From assembly GCA_946184195.1 (NCBI GenBank), contig CAMHEP010000011.1:1-21231 (forward strand): a stretch of 21,231 bases of DNA. The letters are read 5' to 3'. Positions 7,312 through 13,488 of the stretch are shown one piece after another. This DNA comes from an uncultured Bacteroidales bacterium (GTDB lineage Bacteria; Bacteroidota; Bacteroidia; Bacteroidales; Paludibacteraceae). The position numbers and the translations under genes were made by a program. The notes under the pieces were generated by a model. The model did no database searches. It was not told the DNA's origin and worked only from the letters and a program-made list of their open reading frames with translations. The stretch's first letter is position 1; every line of letters begins with the position of its first letter.

Positions 7312-8202
7312 ATGGAGCACACTTCGTTACATATTATCCGTGAGATAACACCACTCAGCGATAAAGATTGTTTCTATCTCGTTGAACGGCGCAAAAATAC
7401 CTTCGATTACCCTATCCATACACACAGTGTGTATGAACTCAATTTCATCAGCGGTGGTCGTGGCGTGAGACGTATCGTCGGCGATAGCGTCGAACTCATC
7501 GGGGATAAGGAACTGGTGCTGGTGACCAAATCCGATTTGGAGCATACTTGGCAGCAGGGGGAATGCCAACAACGAGATGTACGCGAGATAACACTCCAGT
7601 TTGCTCCAGACCTCTTACCGCCTATTATGCTGCAGAAAAATCAGTTCCTATCCATCGGACATATGTTCACCCGTGCACAAAGCGGACTGCTCTTCAGCCA
7701 TGATGTGACCGAACAAGCAGAGACCCAACTCAATGAGATACTGACTATTCATGATGGTTTCGACCAAATCACGGCCTTGATGAAGTTGCTACATTCACTC
7801 TCGCTTGATGACGGGGCGCGTGAACTGGCTTCTACAGGCTTCGCTGCGGCTACCGAGTTCACGGACTCGCGACGCGTGAAGAAAGTGGATCAATACCTGC
7901 GCGAACATTTCCGCGAGGAGGTACGACTCAAGGATTTGGCGGACTTGGTCGGCATGTCCGAGGTGGGGTTCAGCCGTTTCTTCCGTATGCGTACGGGCGT
8001 GCCTATGAGCGCGTACCTTATTAATATACGTATCGGTCATGCTACAAGACTGCTCATCGACACCACCGACAACATCAGCGAAATAGCCTATAGCTGCGGA
8101 TTCAACAATATCAGCAATTTCAATCGTATCTTCCTCAAATATAAAAACCTGACTCCTCTACAATTCCGGCGTATGTACAAGAAAACACGTCGCTTGGTTT
8201 GA
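7312..8202 (+). CDS. AraC-family transcriptional regulator with cupin-like N-terminus
   Basis: A 296-residue one-component regulator. The N-terminal half (about 25-120) looks like an AraC-type cupin sensor, with the HTHSVYELNFI segment at 36-46 typical of a jelly-roll ligand pocket. The C-terminal 100 residues form the double helix-turn-helix DNA-binding domain: VDQYLREHF at 192-200, LKDLADLVGMSEVGFSRFF at 206-224, then the second motif with ISEIAYSCGFNNISNFNRIF at 255-274 and KNLTPLQFRRMYK at the end. No signal peptide or membrane segment, so it is cytosolic. It follows the barrel protein by 17 nt and ends 254 nt before the PUL on the same strand, so it is the obvious candidate regulator. 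Mannan PULs in Bacteroides more often use hybrid two-component sensors, and its ligand is unknown. Confidence 0.92.
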   Translation: MEHTSLHIIREITPLSDKDCFYLVERRKNTFDYPIHTHSVYELNFISGGRGVRRIVGDSVELIGDKELVLVTKSDLEHTWQQGECQQRDVREITLQFAPDLLPPIMLQKNQFLSIGHMFTRAQSGLLFSHDVTEQAETQLNEILTIHDGFDQITALMKLLHSLSLDDGARELASTGFAAATEFTDSRRVKKVDQYLREHFREEVRLKDLADLVGMSEVGFSRFFRMRTGVPMSAYLINIRIGHATRLLIDTTDNISEIAYSCGFNNISNFNRIFLKYKNLTPLQFRRMYKKTRRLV

Positions 8203-8253
8203 TAAATTCCATCACTCTCCCTCCCCCCCATAAAAAATATATATTTTTGGAGG

Positions 8254-8277
8254 ATGCTATCAATATAGTATTTTTTT
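8254..8277 (+). terminator. Possible weak intrinsic terminator after the AraC gene
   Basis: ATGCTAT (8254-8260) pairs with ATAGTAT (8265-8271), including one G-U pair, around a CAAT loop, and six T follow (8272-8277). It is AT-rich and therefore weak, but the position 52 nt after the regulator stop and upstream of the PUL promoter fits a boundary between the two units. Read-through into the PUL remains possible. Confidence 0.4.
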
Positions 8278-8363
8278 AGCAAGAAAACACACTTTTCTTT
8301 CAATATGTTGTTTCAGTGCCATACTTGGCTAAAATAGTGTTAGATTGTGCGCCAAAAAAGCAC

Positions 8364-8371
8364 TATCTTTG
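8364..8371 (+). promoter_or_regulatory. PUL promoter (-7 box)
   Basis: TATCTTTG at 8364-8371 matches the -7 consensus and is identical to the boxes before the OPT gene and the outer-membrane protein gene. At the expected -33 position I see only TTAG (8340-8343), so this promoter lacks a good -33 box, as expected if it depends on an activator. A short inverted repeat GTGC/GCAC (8347-8350 with 8360-8363) lies directly between the two positions and GCCA/TGGC (8318-8321 with 8326-8329) just upstream; either could be an operator. The leader to the first gene would be about 80 nt. Confidence 0.6.
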
Positions 8372-8456
8372 CAGCGCAAATACAAAACACCCATGATTGA
8401 CACGGAATTGTAACCTCAATTATTAACAATAAAGTATAACCAAAAACACAACTAAC

Positions 8457-10136
8457 ATGAAAAAAACCTTTCTTCTACTTGGTCTCTTGGCACTCGTTAC
8501 CATAGGGACGAATGCGCAAAGTTTTGTCCAGGATTTAGATTTATCAGATTTCGGGGCATGGTCTCCGGCGACCTATGATGCTGAAACTAAGACACTCACG
8601 GTGGATAGACAGTATGGCGGTGGGCAGATATATTACGGCACGAAAGATGTTACCGGCTATGACCGTGTGGTATTGACGTTGAGCAGTGCCTCTACGGCTG
8701 ATGTATACTTAACCGTGTATTACCCTGGCGATACACCTGCCAATCATAATATCACCATTGCGGCAGGAGCAACGAGCGGAACCCTCTTCTTGAAGGCAAA
8801 TACTATCGAGAAGATCTTTATCACCGCCTCAGCAGCGGTCCCGGTCCAACTGTCGTCCCTACGTCTGGAGACTCCATTGACCGAAAACCTGTGGTCGGGC
8901 ACATTGACGGCAGATAATTGGACAAACAATCAGGAGATACCGGCATCCCAATTAGGAATGCTATCGGCGGGCGATAAGCTCATAGTGAATGTCACGGGAA
9001 AGGATGCCACCAACGCTTGGCCCGGTGTGCATATATACGCAGCGAACGATTGGGCAACCAGTTATGCTAATGTGGGATTAACAGATGTATCCACCTTCCC
9101 CTATCAAGCCGTCTTCACGTTGAACGAGGCAATGGTGACAGCCTTTAAGGCTAACGGTTTGCGTATTCGCGGTGCCGCCTTTACGGCATCGAGTGTGGAT
9201 TGGCGTAAACACTCGCTACTATGGAGCGGTTCGCAAACAATGGGAAGCGGCTGGGCCGAGTATGTACAGATACCGGCTGCTGATTTGGCAACGTTGGATG
9301 CCGGTGATGAATTATGCCTTCGCGTGACGGCTGCGTCTAATGGAGGTGTCATCCTGCTGCAAGATGGTGATTGGACAAATTTTGCACCCTCAGTGCAGTA
9401 TAATTTCGATGCAGATATAGATGCCTCTACTGTTATCACTTTACCTGTTTCCTATTTGACGGCGAAGAAATTAGACGGGAAGAACCTGATTGTTAAGGGA
9501 ACTGACTATACGATTGATGCTATCTACTTTAAGGAGAAGAAAGTTGTCACATCGCAAACATTAACTCTTACGGTGAGTGATGCCGGACTGGCAACATGGG
9601 TACTCCCCTTTGATGCTGAATTGCCCGATGGTGTTAGGGCTTTTACGTTGGCATATGCAGGCGAAGACGAGATTGAGTGCACCGAGGTGGATGTTATCAC
9701 GGCTAATCAACCTGTGCTCATTGAGGCTGAGGCAGGTACATACGATTTTACCTCTGCTGATAATGCGGTGGTGACCTATGCAAGTACCCTTGCAGAGGGC
9801 GCACTGATAGGTACCTACTATGACCTATCACCCTTGGTCGCTAATGTCGGCGACAATTATAACTATGTCCTCGCTAATGGTGCAGCAGGAGTGGCTTTCT
9901 ATCCCGTCGGCGACAATGTCAGCGTAGTTCCTTTCCATGCTTACCTCCAATGTACTTACAACTCCGCTGCTACTCCTTCAGCGGCTATGCGTCTCGTCTT
10001 CCACCGTACACCGACAGATGTGGAGCACGTTGTAGAGTCAGAGAACGTAGAGGTGCGTAAAGTCATACGTGACGGACAAATAGTCATCATTCGCAACGGT
10101 GAAGAATATAATATCGCAGGTCAAATCATTAAATAA
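8457..10136 (+). CDS. Secreted multi-module protein, putative glycan-binding (first PUL gene)
   Basis: A 559-residue secreted protein of no family I can name. A signal peptide (KKTFLLLGLLALVTIG) is cleaved near NAQ at 19-21 and has no lipobox. Residues 22-140 form one beta-rich domain (DFGAWSPATYD, then alternating strands), plausibly carbohydrate-binding. Residues 145-250 and 255-359 are two diverged copies of the LWSG module shared with the proteins at 10313 and 12335: each opens LWSG, has an AGD-x-L strand near position 27, and closes with a glycine-rich strand. Residues 365-520 look like a further beta-sandwich (DAGLATWVLPFDAELPDG), of a kind common in Prevotella secreted proteins. The tail VRKVIRDGQIVIIRNG ending in YNIAGQIIK resembles a C-terminal anchoring or sorting tail. 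No catalytic motif is visible. Its place as first gene before GH26 and SusCD suggests a role in capturing glycan. Confidence 0.8.
   Translation: MKKTFLLLGLLALVTIGTNAQSFVQDLDLSDFGAWSPATYDAETKTLTVDRQYGGGQIYYGTKDVTGYDRVVLTLSSASTADVYLTVYYPGDTPANHNITIAAGATSGTLFLKANTIEKIFITASAAVPVQLSSLRLETPLTENLWSGTLTADNWTNNQEIPASQLGMLSAGDKLIVNVTGKDATNAWPGVHIYAANDWATSYANVGLTDVSTFPYQAVFTLNEAMVTAFKANGLRIRGAAFTASSVDWRKHSLLWSGSQTMGSGWAEYVQIPAADLATLDAGDELCLRVTAASNGGVILLQDGDWTNFAPSVQYNFDADIDASTVITLPVSYLTAKKLDGKNLIVKGTDYTIDAIYFKEKKVVTSQTLTLTVSDAGLATWVLPFDAELPDGVRAFTLAYAGEDEIECTEVDVITANQPVLIEAEAGTYDFTSADNAVVTYASTLAEGALIGTYYDLSPLVANVGDNYNYVLANGAAGVAFYPVGDNVSVVPFHAYLQCTYNSAATPSAAMRLVFHRTPTDVEHVVESENVEVRKVIRDGQIVIIRNGEEYNIAGQIIK
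8889..9206 (+). repeat. LWSG module copy 1 (protein at 8457, residues 145-250)
   Basis: Opens LWSGTLTADNW, has QEIPASQL, then AGDKLIVNV, and a W-rich middle (AWPGVHIY, NDWA). It closes with NGLRIRGAAFTASSVDW. It is the copy in this protein most similar to the modules in the protein at 10313. Confidence 0.75.
9219..9533 (+). repeat. LWSG module copy 2 (protein at 8457, residues 255-359)
   Basis: Opens LWSGSQTMGSGW, has VQIPAADL, then AGDELCLRV and QDGDWTNF. It closes with KNLIVKGTDYTIDAIYF. It is shorter in the middle than copy 1 but keeps the same landmarks in the same order. Confidence 0.7.
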
Positions 10137-10145
10137 AGACTAAAT

Positions 10146-10286
10146 ATGAAAAAGACTTATATACAGCCTCTCGTTGAGAGCATTCACGTACAAATGCAAC
10201 AAGCACTTTGCCTATCAGGTGCCAACACCTATCAACCTACAGTGGGCTTTAGCCACGAGCGTATTGACAATACGCAGGGACTTTAA
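10146..10286 (+). CDS. Small 46-residue peptide, MKKxY-x-P type
   Basis: A 46-codon open frame that fills most of the gap between two secreted-protein genes: 9 nt after the previous stop and 26 nt before the next start. It starts MKKTYIQPLVESIHVQ, continues with QMQQALCLSG, and ends QGL. Short Bacteroidales peptides with this plan (MKK-x-Y-x-P, a Val/Ile/Met-rich segment, a methionine or glutamine stretch, then a Leu-x-x-Ser/Gly turn and a variable tail) are very common, usually unannotated, and to my knowledge uncharacterised. There is no signal peptide and only one cysteine (C22). The operon position and the family resemblance support it being translated. Its function, whether secreted factor, precursor peptide or leader, is unknown. 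Confidence 0.65.
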   Translation: MKKTYIQPLVESIHVQMQQALCLSGANTYQPTVGFSHERIDNTQGL

Positions 10287-10312
10287 TCACGAACAAATAA
10301 ATCTATTTTATT

Positions 10313-11176
10313 ATGAAAAAGATATTTTTTCTCGCCGCTCTCCTCTTTAGCGGCATGACCATGATGGCTCAACAAAATCTATGGTCGGGCACAATGGATG
10401 CCGGCAACTGGGCTAACTATCAGGAGATAGCCGCCGACCAACTCAATGAGTTACAGGCAGGCGATGTACTCTGTGTCAGCATCAGCACTATTGACAAAGT
10501 AAACTACGAATGGCCCGCTGTCTATTGCTATCCTATCGGTGACTGGGAGCATTCGTTCTGCGAGCAACAATTGGGTGACTTAGAGGCTCCCCTCGTGGTA
10601 CGTTTCACATTGACGGCTGAACAGGTGAATATCATGCAGACCTCCGGTTTTATGGTGCGTGGCTGCGGCTTTGTCATGACATCGGTGGATATAGAGAGTT
10701 CAACTCCTGTGTCCGAGGTTGAGTTATGGTCAGGTACTTTGGATGCCGGTAACTGGGCAAACTATCAGGAGATAGCTGCTGACCAACTCAGTGGCGTGCA
10801 AGCCGGTGATGTGCTCTCTATCAGCATCAGCACTATTGACAAAGTAAACTACGAGTGGCCCGGCGTCTTCTGCTATCCTATCGGCGACTGGGAGCATTCG
10901 TTCTGCGAGCAGCAACTGCGAGACTTAGAGGCTCCTCTCGTGGTACGTTTTACTTTGACGGCTGAGCAGGTGAACATCATGCAAACCAACGGCTTTATGC
11001 TGCGTGGCTGCGGATTCATCATGACCCGCGTGGCTATCGAGAAGAAGGGGGAAGCTACCGCCATTGACATGCCCGAAGCCACGATGGACAATAGACGCTA
11101 CGACATCCAAGGACGAATGGTTGGGGATGATTACCACGGCATCGTCATTGTAGGTGGTAAGAAAGTACTTCAATAA
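10313..11176 (+). CDS. Secreted two-module protein, putative glycan-binding
   Basis: A 287-residue secreted protein consisting almost wholly of two LWSG modules. The signal peptide KKIFFLAALLFSGMTMMA is cleaved before QQ near residue 20, with no lipobox. Module 1 covers residues 23-128 and module 2 residues 138-243, joined by a 9-residue linker. They differ at 14 of 106 positions, a recent internal duplication. Each carries many tryptophans and tyrosines (LWSG, GNWANYQE, YEWP, GDWEHSF), suitable for stacking on sugar rings, and paired cysteines (CYPIGDWEHSFC, RGCGF). The tail RRYDIQGRMV followed by GIVIVGGKKVLQ resembles the C-terminal tails of many Prevotella secreted proteins and, loosely, type IX secretion sorting domains. 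It sits directly upstream of the GH26 gene. No catalytic motif is seen, so a non-catalytic binding protein is my best reading. Confidence 0.8.
   Translation: MKKIFFLAALLFSGMTMMAQQNLWSGTMDAGNWANYQEIAADQLNELQAGDVLCVSISTIDKVNYEWPAVYCYPIGDWEHSFCEQQLGDLEAPLVVRFTLTAEQVNIMQTSGFMVRGCGFVMTSVDIESSTPVSEVELWSGTLDAGNWANYQEIAADQLSGVQAGDVLSISISTIDKVNYEWPGVFCYPIGDWEHSFCEQQLRDLEAPLVVRFTLTAEQVNIMQTNGFMLRGCGFIMTRVAIEKKGEATAIDMPEATMDNRRYDIQGRMVGDDYHGIVIVGGKKVLQ
10379..11041 (+). repeat. Recent tandem duplication of the LWSG module (copies 3 and 4)
   Basis: Copy 3 is 10379-10696 and copy 4 is 10724-11041, with a 345-nt (115-codon) period. The proteins are about 87% identical (92 of 106 residues). Long stretches are near-identical at the DNA level, such as the region encoding SISTIDKVNYEWP and GDWEHSFCEQQL. 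They are far closer to each other than to any of the other five copies, so the duplication is recent. Confidence 0.92.
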
Positions 11177-11196
11177 TGATAAACCCTATTCACTAA

Positions 11197-12318
11197 ATGA
11201 GTCGCTCTATGTCGATTCTCAGTATATTACTGCTGCTATCAGCTTGTGCCGCTTCTCCGCAGGGGGAGGAACCTTCCGCGCCCACGCAGCAACCTGCGAC
11301 CAAGACATATACGCTGACAGACAAGCAAGCTAACGAGGAAGCACACCATCTCTTTGACGTGCTTGCCTCGTTCTATGGCAAACAAATCATGTCAGGAGTG
11401 GTGGCTAAAGTGGATTGGAACATTGTCGAGGCAGAGAATGTTTACCAATGGACAGGTCAGTATCCCGCCCTTAACGTCTTCGACTTCAATAATATGCATG
11501 CCTCCAAGGATGTTAACCCCAACGGTTGGCTCGATTATAGCGACATTTCTGTGGTGCGTCAATGGCATCAGAATGGCGGCGTGGTGGGATGTATGTGGCA
11601 CTGGAATATGCGAGCGAACAACGGAACGGACATGACTTGCTCACCCGGTGACCAAGCATGGGAGACGAAATTCGACTGCTCACGTTTATCCGACACGAAC
11701 TCACAGGAGTATAAGCAGGTATGCAAGGACATTGACCAAGTGGCGTCCTATCTCAAACTCATGCAGAAAGAGGGAATACCCGTCATTTGGCGTCCGCTGC
11801 ATGAGGCTGCCGGTAATATCTATGAATATACTGGCGGTAAGGCATGGTTCTGGTGGGGAGCACAAGGTGCCGAAGCTTATAAGGCACTATGGCGATTCAT
11901 GTATGACAGACTCGTACAGCATCACGGACTGCATAACCTCATTTGGGTGTGGACCAGTCAGGTGAATGACACCGCCTTCTATCCGGGTGATGACTATGTG
12001 GACATCATAGGACGTGATAACTACTATGCACTGCAATACCCTTTGCATAAAGAGTATGAGCAACTTAGCCGTCTCTATCCCACCAAGATGATTACCCTTG
12101 CCGAATGCGGCAACGGCGACGAGGTGAAGATGTCGCTGATGGGTAATATATGGCAGGAAGGTAGTCGCTGGCTTTGGTTTATGACGTGGTATGACTACGA
12201 TTATACCCTCGATGCCGGCGAAAACCATCGTTATGCCTCCCGCTCTTGGTGGCTCGAAGCCTTCACCCATCCCTATGTGCTCACTCGCGACAAAATGAAA
12301 CAGTTGCTCACCCCCTGA
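11197..12318 (+). CDS. GH26 endo-beta-1,4-mannanase, lipoprotein
   Basis: A 373-residue glycoside hydrolase of family 26 (clan GH-A, TIM barrel) that hydrolyses internal beta-1,4-mannosidic bonds with retention. It has a lipoprotein signal with lipobox LSAC (C17), followed by a Ser/Pro/Gln-rich linker to about residue 36; this suggests attachment to the outer membrane, probably surface-exposed. Catalytic landmarks are E203 in WRPLHEAAG (acid/base, preceded by the conserved H202) and E303 in ITLAECGN (nucleophile). Other GH26 segments are CMWHWNMR at 132-139, AWFWWG at 216-221 and LIWVWTSQ at 248-255. The length is that of a catalytic domain alone: no carbohydrate-binding module is fused, while module-only proteins are encoded on both sides. 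Beta-mannanase is the likeliest activity; other GH26 specificities (for example beta-1,3-xylanase) are less consistent with the neighbouring GH36. Confidence 0.93.
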   Translation: MSRSMSILSILLLLSACAASPQGEEPSAPTQQPATKTYTLTDKQANEEAHHLFDVLASFYGKQIMSGVVAKVDWNIVEAENVYQWTGQYPALNVFDFNNMHASKDVNPNGWLDYSDISVVRQWHQNGGVVGCMWHWNMRANNGTDMTCSPGDQAWETKFDCSRLSDTNSQEYKQVCKDIDQVASYLKLMQKEGIPVIWRPLHEAAGNIYEYTGGKAWFWWGAQGAEAYKALWRFMYDRLVQHHGLHNLIWVWTSQVNDTAFYPGDDYVDIIGRDNYYALQYPLHKEYEQLSRLYPTKMITLAECGNGDEVKMSLMGNIWQEGSRWLWFMTWYDYDYTLDAGENHRYASRSWWLEAFTHPYVLTRDKMKQLLTP

Positions 12319-12334
12319 TAATATACTGATTGCC

Positions 12335-13471
12335 ATGAGACACCCACGATTATTACCATTCCTGATGCTGATGCTGATACTCCGGCTACCTGTCGGAGCT
12401 GTGGAACGCACTTTACTCATCGGACCCAAGACAATCGGCCCGGCATGGCGCGACCGCATCCATGTGCTTCCGGAGCAGTTCGCCAACTGTCAGGCGGGCG
12501 ACCAACTTACCCTCTATACTCGGGATGTGATGAACTGGGCACAGGCTGCCTTGCAGAATCCTGCTAACGGACAGGCTCTCGAACCTCAATATGCGTATTT
12601 CTCCCTCAAAGGACCGGCACGTATCACCATCACCGAGACCATGCTGCCTGTCCTGCATACACAGGGACTGGTCCTGACGGGGCATGATTATGTGATTAGC
12701 TCGCTTACACATATCCCCGCCACTGAAATCGTGGAGCAGCCTATCTGGCGGGGACCGGCAAGCCGCATGGCGCCCGATTGGTCGAAATCGGTTGAACTCA
12801 CACCCCGTACCTTTAGGAATGTAAGGGTGGGAGACGGACTGCGTTTCTATTTCCGTGATGTCGAACCGGGGGCCGCTTTTAAACTCTCTAATATGATGTA
12901 CGCACCGCTCGAAAAAGCGGTTGACGGTGTAGGGGTGTCTGGGGATTCGTTCACCTATTATATAGATACGCAGGCGCGATTGATAGCCTTGTCGCTCGCT
13001 GCGCAGAATGGTGTGAGTGTACGTGTCGGGGGAAAAGGATATACCCTCACCCGCATCGCTATCGTACGTTGCACTGCCGAGCAGGATACTTCGCTTGTAC
13101 ATGCCCAAAGGGCTCCCCGTGAGTATAAGTTGCGCCCGGGCGAAGTCTTCCACGGAGAGAAAGTTTATCCGTGCGATTGGTCCGGCAATCTCAGTCTCAC
13201 GGCTGAACCGTTCCAGCAGTGCCGCGAAGGCGACGAATTACTCATCACCTATCGTCATCTGAGCACGGAATGCACCCCTCAACTATCGCTGCGTGACTCG
13301 CGCTCGTGGGCAGACCTGGCAGGAAAAGGCGATGCTAAGTGGATTCAATTGGATGGACAGGTCATCATCTATCCCCTCACCGGTGTGGCTCTTGATGCTG
13401 TCAAAACGCGTGGGTGCATTCTCTCAGGTGTCGGATGTACCGTCACACGCATTGTTCTTAGGAAGAAATAG
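12335..13471 (+). CDS. Secreted three-module protein, putative glycan-binding
   Basis: A 378-residue protein beginning with a hydrophobic signal sequence (LLPFLMLMLILRLPVGA), probably cleaved near residue 22, and lacking a lipobox. The mature part consists of three strongly diverged copies of the LWSG module, at about 27-126, 137-245 and 271-376. The landmarks retained are a tryptophan near position 12 (GPAW, APDW, PCDW), a GD dipeptide about 15-20 residues later (AGDQLTLY, VGDGLRFY, EGDELLIT), and a final glycine-rich strand (GLVLTGHDYV, VRVGGKGYTL, CILSGVGCTV). The chain ends directly after module three (VLRKK) without the tail seen in the proteins at 8457 and 10313. It lies 16 nt after the GH26 gene and 17 nt before susC, clearly cotranscribed. 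No enzyme motif is visible. A surface or periplasmic glycan-binding role is inferred from context. Confidence 0.75.
   Translation: MRHPRLLPFLMLMLILRLPVGAVERTLLIGPKTIGPAWRDRIHVLPEQFANCQAGDQLTLYTRDVMNWAQAALQNPANGQALEPQYAYFSLKGPARITITETMLPVLHTQGLVLTGHDYVISSLTHIPATEIVEQPIWRGPASRMAPDWSKSVELTPRTFRNVRVGDGLRFYFRDVEPGAAFKLSNMMYAPLEKAVDGVGVSGDSFTYYIDTQARLIALSLAAQNGVSVRVGGKGYTLTRIAIVRCTAEQDTSLVHAQRAPREYKLRPGEVFHGEKVYPCDWSGNLSLTAEPFQQCREGDELLITYRHLSTECTPQLSLRDSRSWADLAGKGDAKWIQLDGQVIIYPLTGVALDAVKTRGCILSGVGCTVTRIVLRKK
12413..12712 (+). repeat. LWSG module copy 5 (protein at 12335, residues 27-126)
   Basis: Opens LLIGPKTIGPAW, then AGDQLTLY, and closes GLVLTGHDYVISSL. The first-position tryptophan of the LWSG motif has been lost. 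Confidence 0.6.
12743..13069 (+). repeat. LWSG module copy 6 (protein at 12335, residues 137-245)
   Basis: Opens IWRGPASRMAPDW, then VGDGLRFYF, and closes VSVRVGGKGYTLTRIAI. The order of landmarks matches copies 1-4. Confidence 0.6.
13145..13462 (+). repeat. LWSG module copy 7 (protein at 12335, residues 271-376)
   Basis: Opens VFHGEKVYPCDW, then EGDELLITY and SRSWADL, and closes RGCILSGVGCTVTRIVL. The RGC-x-x-x-G-x-G-x-T-V-T-R close resembles the RGCGFIMTRVAI of copy 4. Confidence 0.6.
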
Positions 13472-13488
13472 TTTAACCTATCATACAC

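Noticed and set aside
8233..8248. Perfect 16-bp AT-only palindrome after the AraC gene
   Set aside because: It is entirely A and T, is not followed by a clean T-run, and could arise by chance in AT-rich spacer; the hairpin at 8254-8277 is a better terminator candidate.
8393..8413. Six-codon open frame in the PUL leader (MIDTEL)
   Set aside because: Too short to distinguish from chance, with no repeated codons or attenuator-like hairpins to suggest a leader peptide.
12335..13471. The three-module protein as a glycoside hydrolase
   Set aside because: No pair of conserved acidic residues in a recognisable motif; the chain is accounted for by three copies of the shared module.
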